NCBI RefSeq assembly: GCF_014839805.1
Contig: NC_051139.1
Coordinates: forward strand, 806,001-870,000
Length of the DNA stretch: 64,000 nucleotides
Direction of reading: 5' to 3'
Source of the DNA: Manduca sexta
Taxonomy: Eukaryota > Arthropoda > Insecta > Lepidoptera > Sphingidae
Below are positions 23,826 through 33,980 of this stretch, piece by piece. The notes below the pieces were generated by a model, which did not search any database, had not been told where the DNA came from, and was given only the letters and a program-made list of their open reading frames with translations. The stretch's first letter is position 1. Each line of letters begins with the position of its first letter. The translations under genes were made by a program, and so were the position numbers.

Positions 23826-25267
23826 ACCGAGCCAAAAGAACTCATTCAACATTTTAATTTGACGCTATCAATAACAAGGGCAGTGGGTGTTTCAGCAATG
23901 GGTAATTTCAATATAAATAACGTACCGAGAAATTTATAACAATATTTTAATACCGCTATTAATTTTTGAAACTCATACCGCATGTAATGAATTAATGAAT
24001 ATAAAGGGACAATAAAGGGATCTTTATTTATAATAATATAACATTAAAGGTTCTAGAAACTTCTGTAAAAAATCTTTTTTACAGAATTTTCTATACCTTC
24101 AAATCACTAAAATTTTAGTATTAACAAATCTATACCACGGGCGTAATTGTAGCGCGTATACGTTTGTTTTTTTACGCTTCCAGTCGAACCATATCGATTT
24201 ATGGTGTGAGCCCATAGCACGTTTAATAGGCGTATAGATGAGCTGATACGAGTTACAAATATGTCCAATAATAGAGATAAATTCCACTATGGTAAGATTA
24301 ATAATTATAAAAGCCTCTAATTACTGACCAAATATAGTACAATCTTAACTCGGGTATGTCATATTTAAATCTAATTCGACAAAAACAATTAATTAAAAAA
24401 GTGCCTACATATTCTTCAGCAAACAGTTTGTTGGTTATGTTCTGTATACTATACATCAGCGAAAAAAAAGCTAAAATTCCCCTCGCCCTCCAAGTGGGGG
24501 TAACGATAAGGCTCTTTTTCCCGTGAAAAAATATATAAAAAAGGTTGTCCTGTATACGTAATCGAAAAAAAAATATTCCCCCACAATAGCTATTCCAAGT
24601 ATTTTACGCAACATATGTTTAAACAAATCAAAAACAAATTAGTACATAGAACTGTCGACAATATGTAAATTTGCGGTGAAAAAAAGTGATTCATTCAGCG
24701 AAGTTTTGGAGGAAAAAAACATTTGATATAGCAAAAACGAGGTGTCCCTAATAACTTTATGAATCATGTCTACTTTCCTCAAAACTTTTTTCCTTTGTAC
24801 AACTGAATGACGAAAGAAGAAAGTGGCTCGATTTTAAGTACTATAACTGCTTGAAACCTGCTACAACACTATGAAACTTTGTAACGACCAATCAGAACAA
24901 ATTTTGTTGAACATGCTGTCAGATGATGTGTTTTTATTGGTCTATTTTTACTATTTACGAACAGTCAGAGAGGTAAGTCATGAGAGATGTTTTAGATCTT
25001 AATTTCCAATAATTACAACTACTTAGTATTAGTATATACTTAGTAAAAGCATGAGAATAGTGATGAAAGGGAAGAGGCAATCTATAGTCTCTGCCCACAC
25101 CTATGTGATAGAGCCGTGATAGTATGTAATGTACATATATATGTAGTATTCTACATACATACTGCATACCTATCACTTACGAACAAATAATAGATTTACG
25201 TTTCGCTCTAATGCTATATTTCGTCACAACCTATAAATTAGATAGGGGTCCGCCCCTAATAATGCAT

Positions 25268-25323
25268 ATAGTAACAATATTCTTCCTGTATTTGTGTAGG
25301 TACAGGAAGAATATTGTTACTAT
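25268..25323. repeat. Perfect 23-bp inverted repeat, 10-base loop
   Basis: The left arm 25268-25290 and the right arm 25301-25323 are exact reverse complements (left arm begins ATAGTAACAATATTC). They are separated by TTTGTGTAGG. A perfect match of this length is very unlikely by chance, and the arms cannot be old. It is too short and too perfect for a typical animal miRNA precursor. A template-switch or palindromic duplication, or a small inverted-repeat element, is more likely. Confidence 0.85.
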
Positions 25324-25799
25324 CTGCACAACTCTTATTAGGACCCACATCTTGAAAGCGTGACGGTGTTCATTAGCGGATAGGGTTTACTGGGGTGACC
25401 ATACGCAATGTTTTAGACAGAAATGACCCTTTTTTCTAATCGACTATAAAATTATTTCAGATGTACATCTTCTTTATAGAATAAGTTTTTGAAATCCCTA
25501 TGGAAAACTTATCCTAATATAAAAAAGTATACCGAAAATATTTGTAATTTCGAAAAAAAATCTCACGTTAAAAAAGGAAATCTATACTCTGGTATATTCA
25601 AATTGTTGTGTTTTTACAAACAACTTCCTAAGCTAAAATTTTCACGTTTTCCATGTTATTGATATTTAAATTTTTCTTAGCAGTACCCTGTCAAACTTGA
25701 ACTTACTAAAAGTAACAAAAAGTAATTACATATTATACTATAAGACATATCTTATTATATAGGTGTCCCATTCAAGGGCCAAAAATGGTCACCCTACAC

Positions 25800-25985
25800 A
25801 TGACGTAACGCGACAAATTGGGCCACTGGACGCAAAGGAACGGGACCGACGGTGTAACGAGCTGAAATTGTCGCGGAGACGTCCCGCCCTACTGACACAC
25901 TTGGGCCCTCTGCGCATGCGCACACCGAAATAGCAATTGCATATTTAACTGCTGACACGCGCCGTACGCTTGCAACAATGACGGT
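25800..25985. promoter_or_regulatory. GC-rich patch with an NRF-1/EWG-type palindrome in intron 2
   Basis: A CpG-rich block in AT-rich intron sequence. At 25911-25922 it has the perfect 12-base palindrome TGCGCATGCGCA, which matches the consensus of the NRF-1 family (Erect wing in insects). The 66-codon minus frame over this patch shows no recognisable domain. An intronic enhancer or promoter is possible, but no other evidence is visible. Confidence 0.3.
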
Positions 25986-28900
25986 CTGCATCAAATTAAT
26001 AAACCTTTAGTGATGAGTTTAATGCAAGACAATGAATGTCTGATATGACCGCAACTACTCCATTGTTAACCTACTTCAAACAGATTCTCGATGTAGGAAA
26101 ATTTAAAGCTCAGTAAATGTCACAGCGAGTGGAGTGACGCATAGACTGATGTTATCTCTAGTTTTATTTGTGTCTATATCATTACTAGTCAAAATGAAGG
26201 CATCCGCAGTAATAGATGCGTGAAGTATCAATTTACCTACTGTGGTGTCGTCTCATTGCTCATTGGCCGCGTATGTATTTTTGAATTTCGCCATCACAGA
26301 ACAGATCTACCAGATCTAGGTGGTGTTGGATTTGACTACTGAACTACTTTGAATATTTGGGAAAGACTTACGCGAGCATTATTTCATACTATAGTTTTTC
26401 ATAAAAATACAATATACTTACACACGCGTTTCATTCATACATCACACCGCTAATGTAAAGAGAATTTCACTCAAATTGTCACGTCATGCAACTTTTACTG
26501 CAACCTACCATTATGTATGAGTCTCATTCCATACTATGTAATATGGCAGAACTAACTTACTATCGTTTATGAAGCTATTTACACAAAGAAACTGAAAGTG
26601 AGATTATATTATCATCATATTGTATATCATAGTAGAGATTCATTCAGAAATTGTCTTTCGATCAAAAGAACGGTAAAATGCAAGCATGTTATAAAATGGA
26701 AATTGTTACTGCCAGCCATGAACTCTTAACACTAGATGACTTTTAGATGAAATCCATAATATGATTGATCATAAATCCATAATGAGGTGTCTAGGACCCT
26801 GACAATTACAAAATATCACGTGACGCTCTGCTAAAGCGCCTAAGATTTTTTGTCAACCTTTTTGTTCATATAAAAGCTCATATGATTTTTTCATGACTAC
26901 AAAAATGCTTACAGATGTCAGCGAGCGAGCCAAGGTGTAACCAACCAATGATATATCATCCAGATATTAAAACAAATTATAATCGGGCTCCGATGAATAC
27001 CCAGCAGTGTCCCACTTTCCCTAATCAAGGAGGCCATGAGATGCCAGAAGCGATAACATTCGAGTTCAATATGTGACCGTGTCATAAGGTTATTACCATG
27101 ACATTATGCAACCATTGGCCACAACGTACTCGTGCCTACTTGCACAGAGACCGGCGTTCTATTGATACCGATATTCAGGTCAATCGTCAACGCAAATTGC
27201 ATTTAATTGAACAATTAAATAATTTAAACAATTTAATCGCACGCATCGTGATTCAATTTAATTGCATTTCGGAACATGGGGTCCGGTGTCATTTGTAATT
27301 TTTTATTTGATTAATACGATATTTAAATTATTTCATTGGTATTTGAAACACAATCGAATGATTAATCGTCTCAATCTTTGTGTTTCAATTAAAATGATTA
27401 AAATTTATTGAGTTATATCGAACTCAGTAATTTAAATTGACTTCGTATAAATTGATTTAACAATGTAATTAATCAATAACACAGACGTCGATCGGTAGAA
27501 AAACGGCTTTTATTAGTAATTCCTATGCAAAACACATCCGTGACTACTATAATTCACGACAATGCATAATTTCACTGTATATCAAGGGCAGGTGGCTGCA
27601 TACAACCATCTATGAACCTTAAGCCGTAAGAGGTATTAGTACACACAATCTACAATTCGCATCTTTTGTTCTTAAAGACTTTATATACCTAAGATATGCT
27701 TAAATTTGAGATTTTAAAAACGAATTTAGAAACACAATAAATATTTTTTTAAAAACGATATCGAATCTTTAAACTTGTATTCAAAAAATATATTTTTATT
27801 AAGTTTCTCTAATTATAATTTATCGTATTTAAGATGTTAATGAGTGACAAGAAATTATTTTTTAAATTGGTTTTAAAGAATATTTAACTGTAACAAACGG
27901 TTTGATACAACCGGCTCTAAGAGACAGTTTAGAATGGAACCGCCACTGCATTACACGCATACTTACATCACTATAAAAAGTTTATTGTGCATTGTTTTGC
28001 ATCCTACAATTACCTAAGAGTTACATTATATAAACCACCACATAACACCATGGAGTACGTTGCAACGGATGCGGCAACGCAGTGCGGTTTAATAACATCC
28101 TGGCAGGTTTCTTTAGAAATCGCTAGCGTGTTCCAATACTATACACTGAATAACAGAGAAAATAAATTATATTTAAGAACAACGCAACTGAGTGACTTAT
28201 TTTTTAATCAATGGTTACAAAATAAATGAGAATTACAGGACTAATCAAAAGTAAATAAAATATACACGTTTAAAATTCGGAAGTCAAAGTGGCTAATGAC
28301 AATTATATCATTACCGCAGTGACGTTACTGCCAGAACCACGCACGAGTGGGAGGGAGATAGCAAGTTGATACTAACGCCGCCCAAATCTCATTATATTAA
28401 TTGTTTGTTTACTCGTCGGATGTATGACTTTCTTGTTCTGATCTGTAAGCGACTAATATACCGTGTATGATTAATATTTTTGTTTACTTCGACCACAGCA
28501 GTAGGTACAATGTAATGAAAGTGCAAAACATACATTGAGTACATGCGAAATACCGTTCTATTTGCATCGTACAGAAGCGGAACAAGGCCGACTGTAGCAT
28601 AAAATAGGACCTTTTATCACAATAACACAGTACTGAACACGCTCCGCGATAACTGAGTAGGTAACACATTTTATACAGGGCAGGATCTCAAAAAACTGAT
28701 GATCTAATAGAAAGTATCAAAACCGCTTGAAAAGACTTATAATACCGAATAACTGTAGGTGCTTGAGTCTATAAAAAGGATCGTCTGGAATAAAAAGCAA
28801 GGAATAGCTCTGAAAGGTGTTATAGCGTACTGCTGCTTGGCAATCGATAAACCGAGCGATGGTACCCATAAGGATTTTCGCATAATATAAGAATTACAAG

Positions 28901-30959
28901 TACTAATTAAAACACAAATAATTATCAGAGAATAATAAACATTATTATGCTTTCATATGTACTGATAAAAAGAGAGTTATTTGTATCATGTGAGAAATAA
29001 TTTCAGTAACAACAGCTCATGATAACTTTTAAACTTGTAAATAATTTAATCTTTCTCTAAATATGAGAAATGTCCGCACCTCATTTGAAGGACATGTCAT
29101 TATGACTTATTTTTATACTTCGCATTAGTTTATCAGTGCCTATCATGTGCATGCGCTTATTGCGTTTTTTGCTGCACTTACGCGATGCACCAGAGAATCG
29201 GCTAATGGGCGAGTATCCTATATACTTTGTGCTTGGATAGAAACCTACGTACCTTACCATAGCGACTCGTTCAAAGGTCAACAAGTATGGTTACAATAAC
29301 ACATGTAAAAATTTTCTACGTTGTTAATACATGCAAATCAATTTCACTCTGAAATACGATGTTAGCTGAGACGCTGTCAAATTAAAATCAGTATCTTAAG
29401 ATCGCTTCTATTTTATAAACAGATATCAACAGCATTTCAATCTACATCTTAAGTCACGGAAGACGAAATTTGACAAGTTTTGTTTATTAATCAGCTCCGA
29501 CTGAGCTGAGAACAAGCACTTAAATTACAGATTAAATATTGTTTATTAAATAGTTCAATACTTTAAATGTCTACTTAAGATCCTACTTAAAAGTGTGATT
29601 AGGTTTTTAATACGGTCCTAGGACTGCATTGTATTTACCATCAGGTTTTTAAGTCTCGTCTAGACCAGGCTATTGAAATAGGTCCATTTATTTTATATGT
29701 TTTAATGCGATTGACGCCGTACTTTGGACGGTATGTTTACAACAGGGGAATGACTTGTTATCCGCATTTTAAATGACTTATGATGTCATTTAGCCGGTAT
29801 GTTGAACATCTCTATTACATTAATTTTGTTGCCTAGAATTGCCTTTCGTTTTACACAAGTATAAGTCATTTAGTATTTCAAAAAGTGCCCGAGGAAAACT
29901 ATTCAATGTCCAGATGAAGACGTTTCAGACAGTTCAGAAAAAAAAATGATATAAATTTAATAAGGGATATTATTCTTTATTACACTCATTATTAAAGAAT
30001 AATAGTCCACGAGTTCCGGCCGAAATGTCCCAGGGTTTTGACGCTTTTGTCCAATAATAATAAACAAGCATTAGGGCCGGCGCAGTCACAACAAACACCG
30101 GCCACTTTGTACATTAACGTTCGTACTAACCCAAACACGAGGCGTTTGTATTTTTTACTACACAACCATGCACCGATAATGAGATGCAGTTTTTGTAAAC
30201 ACACGAGTCGTGTAAATATTATTAAGGTCATTGAGATAAATATACGTAACACGATATCAATATAGAGATAAATTAAATGAGCTCACAAGTGTAGCAGGGT
30301 AAATAAGTTGTCGGGGTTCAAAACCCAGAATCAAAATATTAACGACATTATAGCTTTCATAAATCAATCATTAGTTTTATAAATTATTAAATAAGCTAAT
30401 ATGGTCTTAGAACGTCCCCGATAATCTAATGTTAAAAATCTTAAACGAGCTTTCGCGAGTCGCCAAGCTTTTGGCACTAGATCAATAAGACAATGAGGTA
30501 CACATGATACATTGCGGGTTATGTTTCATATAATGTCGTTACTAGAGGTCCCGATTACCAAAATTTCAATAAAATCAAAACACTATGCGAAAATTGTTAA
30601 CACCTCAGATCATAGATCTACCTTCAGACTTCAAGATTTAGACACTCATGTACCTATCACGACAATACATATACGAATTGATTTTATATTAAAATCGTCC
30701 GACTGAATCGACATAATTTTTATCAAGCTTTTGTTTTCAATACACGCGCCATTGACTCCGCCATAATTCAATAGATTTCGGGCGCAGCACCGTGCTGAGA
30801 CCGTGGGTCGGCAAGAACTAAAAATATCATCCATAAATTATATAAATACAACCACAAACTCGGTCTATCGTCGAAGCCGAGATATCTTGTTTATATTTGT
30901 AATTTTGGCTAAAAACGGAAAAGTAACAAGATAACCGATTCGAAATCGCGATAAAAGCC

Positions 30960-31030
30960 GCATTGTCGCCTGGGACACAAGAGATCGCGGTTTGATTCCC
31001 GCTAGACTTATTACACCAGTAATTTTGTGT
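30960..31030 (+). repeat. tRNA-like SINE fragment with B box
   Basis: GATCGCGGTTTGATTCCCGC (30984-31003) is a B-box-type block of the kind found in lepidopteran SINEs and LINE tails, preceded by GTCGCCTGGGACACAAGAG. There is no foldable tRNA around it. It lies about 220 bp inside intron 2 from the exon 2 donor. Confidence 0.4.
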
Positions 31031-31254
31031 ATTAACCCAGTTTGTGAAACTGTATTACAATAAAATAACATAATAATCGGTTTTGACTTTAGACTATTTG
31101 TGATTTGCAGAGACCCCAGAGCTATAAGTCGTCCACTACCAAAGCGCTGATGTTTATGATCATTCGTATAGATAACATCCTAACGTCCCCTCTACCATCC
31201 CATCTTTACACGGCCGTGTATAGCCAAACTTGAAAACGTTAAAATATCACTCAC

Positions 31255-31987
31255 CCATATAGAGCGGCGACTGTCTGCTGCCAACGTTGTCGTCGACGTA
31301 CGGTATGCCGAGCGTAGCGATACCAGTCTGGCCCACGCCCACCACCAGCAGGCACACGAACAGCCACGGGATCACCACCGCCGTGATGGAAGAGCGCGTC
31401 TCCGTGTTGATCTGCTGCGCGCGGTCGCAGAACGTCATGTTGTTGTAGAGGTTGCAGACGGGCGCGGCACCCGACGTGTGCCCCACCATGTGCACGTTGA
31501 GCAGCTCGGTGCCGTACAGCAGGTGCGGCAACACGCACCCGATCACGCCCACCGCCAGCACCAACATCATGCACGCGATCCATCGCGGCCGGTGCCCGCG
31601 CCCCGCCAGGTACGTCAGGAACAACGCCGTGCATATCTGGCCGATCTCGGTTGCCGCTAACAGCGTCCCCGTAGTCTTCGATTCCACTTTTGTATAGTTT
31701 TTTCGAGTGTCGTCGTCACGCTCACGAAGTATGTGAGGAACATGCCCTGCAGCACCCAGCCGGACAGGAACACCAGCATGAACACCCTTGTCGAGTAGAA
31801 GGCCGACCGCGGCAGCGCTCTCTGCGCCTCCGGCGGCAGTTTTGTGTCGAGGGATCCATTGTTGTTTCCGGTGGCTAGCCGTTCTTGCTCCTCGGGCGTT
31901 GCTTCGACGCCTTTCATGGCGGACTCGTCGGCCGCCGGGCCCGGAGCAACCGCACCCGCTGTGGATGCTGTCGAGACAACGCTCGCC
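31255..31987 (-). CDS. Oatp: Oatp exon 2: N-terminus and TM1-TM4, with a frame break
   Basis: Largest coding exon, residues about 2-246. The acceptor is TTATTGTCGCAG ending at 31988 and the donor is ATGG|GTGAGT at 31255/31254. A variable, Ala/Glu-rich cytoplasmic tail (about 3-68) leads into TM1 (FMLVFLSGWVLQGMFLTYF, about 71-89). TM2 follows SKTTGTLLAATEIGQ, then GRGHRPRWIA, TM3 (about 138-159), an extracellular loop with cysteines and an N-M-T glycosylation sequon (185-187), and TM4 ending GIPYVDDN and SPLYM. All are typical of Oatps. The frame changes at the six-base A run (minus sense) at 31698-31703, after TTTLEK. The exon is 733 bp, and its phases (2 in, 1 out) require 734, so one base appears to be missing. 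Either an assembly indel or a broken allele explains this. It transports amphipathic organic anions or steroid conjugates in known family members; substrate here is unknown. Confidence 0.9.
31698..31703 (-). other. Oatp: Frame break at a six-base homopolymer in Oatp exon 2
   Basis: The coding sense reads CTCGAAAAAACTATAC. Upstream of it the frame gives ...SVTTTLEK and downstream the -1 frame gives YTKVESKTTG, with each side continuing as transporter sequence. A seventh A (or a -1 slip on AAA) joins them as LEK-N-YTKVES. Without that, translation ends 13 codons later (TIQKWNRRLRGRC then stop). Confidence 0.85.
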
Positions 31988-32054
31988 CTGCGACAATAAA
32001 AAACACCATTGTATATCGAAAACACGTTTGATCGACTATTAATATTCAACTCAC
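31988..32054 (-). other. Oatp: Oatp intron 1 (67 bp)
   Basis: Donor ATGAC|GTGAGT at 32055/32054 and acceptor TTTTTTATTGTCGCAG at 31988, with a pyrimidine tract. Phase 2: AC plus G gives the Thr codon, and the reading continues MTASVVSTAST. If it is not spliced, the frame of exon 2 is still open upstream to an ATG at 32047-32049, giving an alternative start inside this intron. Confidence 0.65.
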
Positions 32055-32059
32055 GTCAT
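32055..32059 (-). CDS. Oatp: Oatp exon 1: start codon and two bases
   Basis: ATGAC directly before a consensus GTGAGT donor. The context GTTACCATGA is good for initiation. Only the Met codon and two thirds of the Thr codon are encoded here, and the rest of the exon, of unknown length to the right, is 5' untranslated. The in-frame join to exon 2 and the correct phase support this start over the ATG at 32047-32049. A distal alternative first exon (48868-48960) would join in the same phase. Transcript data would be needed to choose. Confidence 0.6.
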
Positions 32060-32660
32060 GGTAACAGCGACGCGGTTTACTAGCGCACAACCCCTAGTTT
32101 TACAATTATAGGAAACGTCCGACGGAGCAGAAACGTTGTGCACGCGAAGCTTCGCCAGTTCTGATACTTCCGCGTAACGGGACCGACGCGGAGGGCGCGA
32201 CCAGAGGATACAATACTGCGGCGGTGAGGCGACTCATGCGCATAGTTTTCGGGGAGTCGTTCACCCGTCGGGCTTTGGTGTGGAGGGTAGGAGGCTGCGT
32301 GCGCGCACCCGGCGCGGCGGACACCGACAGGCCGACTGCACGGCGAGTACCGGCGCAGCGCACTGCACCCGCTGCACCCGCCCCTCGACATCTCCCCCCA
32401 CACGGGGGTTTTTATTGGTCGTCTATCCGTTTTTTGTCCGGCGTGCAGTTACGCACGATGAAAGGCGTCTGCACACCGCCCTTCACTGAAGATTCCCTCT
32501 CGTCTCGACGCTTCGGAATGTCTTTGTCGTTAAGCTTATTTAAGCTGCGCGATGCACGCGATCGACACGCGAACCAAAAATCAAACAAAAGTTTAGGACA
32601 TTTGAAATATCGGAGTAGATTTGAAATTGTACCAGGGCACGATGTTTCTGAACGGTAACA
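32060..32660 (-). promoter_or_regulatory. Oatp: GC-rich 5' UTR/promoter region of Oatp
   Basis: The GC-rich block that begins in exon 2 continues to about 32.65 kb, with many CpGs (for example GCGCACCCGGCGCGGCGGAC near 32302-32321), and then drops to AT-rich DNA. Position immediately upstream of the start codon suggests the 5' UTR and a TATA-less promoter. No exact start site, TATA box or initiator can be fixed. Open frames on either strand across this block (up to 144 codons) show no known domain and are treated as composition effects. Confidence 0.45.
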
Positions 32661-33904
32661 GTTGCACATCGGTATAAGAAGAGGTCACACGCTCTAGGTT
32701 CGCAATAACACCAACAGTGGAATATTAATGTGATCGACTCACACGGATAACAGGACTTGCGAAACAGCAACGGGGGCCGATGACCACGGACGACCGATGT
32801 GCCGGCTGCGACCAGTTCTGAACCACCACTCCATACGGAAAACTGACCGAGCGCGAAAGTGAAACACTAGGGGATGAGTCAAAGCGGCCTATTTTTTCAC
32901 GTGTGTCCATATATAAAGCCCATTGTAAACTGCATTCCGAGATAAAATGTGCAGTGGCCGAGCTACTATCTGGCCAGTGATAACGGGATGCGGCAAGCAC
33001 TACTCGCGAGCCGAAGCCGGGTTACTGCCCGCACCGAGTTACGCAGAACGCCCTATTTATCTCGCAACTCTGCACGACCTCTATTAAAAAAGCCATATTT
33101 CTGAGAAGCACCATTCCGTTTTGATATGCAGCCAAAATATTAATTTATCATTTGAGTCGGCGGGGTGCGTGTTTATCGCGCACAACATTGTGCCACGTCT
33201 CTGCCCGACAGGTTTATAATTAAGGGTTAATTACAAAAACGCCCGCGCGATGTTGTGAACCTCCCGTGTTGGATAAATGAAAAATGTTGTATTCATATTT
33301 TATTTCGTTACTAATATTTTGCAATTATTCGGACGTTACAGCATGCATGATTTATAAGAAATGTGATCAGCACTATAACGCTGTCAAGCTTCTTTATTTA
33401 TCCGACTGTCATTAAGTTCAAATTGTGCTAATGCGATAATGAGTTTCGCTGAACAGAGTATTAAGAACTACAACAGGTTCAACAACATGCAGACCCGGAA
33501 CAAACATTTGCGAATCAGAAATGCATTTGACGAACGCGCGTCTATCATAATCTTCGTCCCCCCAATGGTCAGTATATATAATCCCGATAGTCAGTAGTAG
33601 GGTAATTGTCTATCTTTTACTTTTACTTTCATATAAGACGGTGACAGATGATGTAGAGGGCGAGTAATTCAACTTTCTTAATACAAACCATAAATACAGC
33701 AGCTTTAAAACCAACTTTGTACGTAAACCCAATTAAAACTATAATTAACCGTATTTTAATTACCTGTTTGACTTGTTAATATTTTATTTTTTTATGTCAT
33801 CCAAGATCTTTCAACACTTGATGTTTATTTTCATAACGAAATGATGAAACAGAAAAATAATGTTCACGCTGAGAGATACTTTAAAACTGTTTCATTATGT
33901 TTTT
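32661..33904. other. Upstream flank of Oatp, no gene seen
   Basis: No supportable coding sequence. A CACGTG E-box lies at 32898-32903, closely followed by CATATATAAAGCC (a TATA-like string on the plus strand at about 32908-32918), which could be a divergent start but has no exon to match. From 33060 the sequence is ordinary AT-rich DNA. Confidence 0.4.
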
Positions 33905-33980
33905 TGGGTGGCTTGTAGCTCAATGATTAACAGACGGACATAGCATGAGTGAAATGGGTATGAATTGCAAAAAACCTTAT
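33905..33980 (+). repeat. tRNA-like SINE head fragment
   Basis: GGCTTGTAGCTCAATGATTA resembles an A-box region, and about 35 bases later ATGGGTATGAATTGC is a weak B-box. The arrangement is similar to 2826-2890 on the other strand. It does not form a tRNA. Confidence 0.3.

Larger units (their letters stand above)
12570..31254 (-). other. Oatp: Oatp intron 2 (18.7 kb)
   Basis: Phase-1 intron between exon 2 (donor G|GTGAGT at 31254) and exon 3. The protein reads SPLYM-AITIGIRV across the join, as in the family, so no coding exon is missing here. It contains the elements listed at 15411-15608, 17453-18213, 21753-22435, 23346-23825, 25268-25323, 25800-25985 and 30960-31030. In the remaining stretches (12570-15400, 15610-17450, 18410-21740, 23830-25260, 26000-30950) I see AT-rich DNA without a supportable gene. 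The longest frame, 16561-16995, has no recognisable domain. Confidence 0.75.

Noticed and set aside
25268..25323. A microRNA gene
   Set aside because: The stem is only 23 bp and perfectly paired with a 10-base loop, shorter than normal precursors, and there is no sign of a conserved mature sequence.
31698..31703. Programmed ribosomal frameshifting at the A6 run
   Set aside because: The register GAA AAA ACT does not fit the classic X XXY YYZ slippery site, no downstream stimulator was identified, and no Oatp is known to me to use recoding. An indel is simpler.
31247..31996. A single 249-codon frame across exon 2 as one protein
   Set aside because: Its first part (up to the homopolymer) is an out-of-frame shadow, and only the part after the break is transporter. 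It also reads through both splice sites.
32224..32658. Open frames of 85-144 codons on both strands upstream of the Oatp start
   Set aside because: They lie in GC-rich DNA where stops are rare, and overlap each other on both strands. Arg/Pro-rich translations match nothing.
32908..32918. TATA box for the Oatp gene (CATATATAAAGCC)
   Set aside because: The better match is on the plus strand, pointing away from Oatp, and it is about 850 bp from the start codon with no matching initiator or exon.
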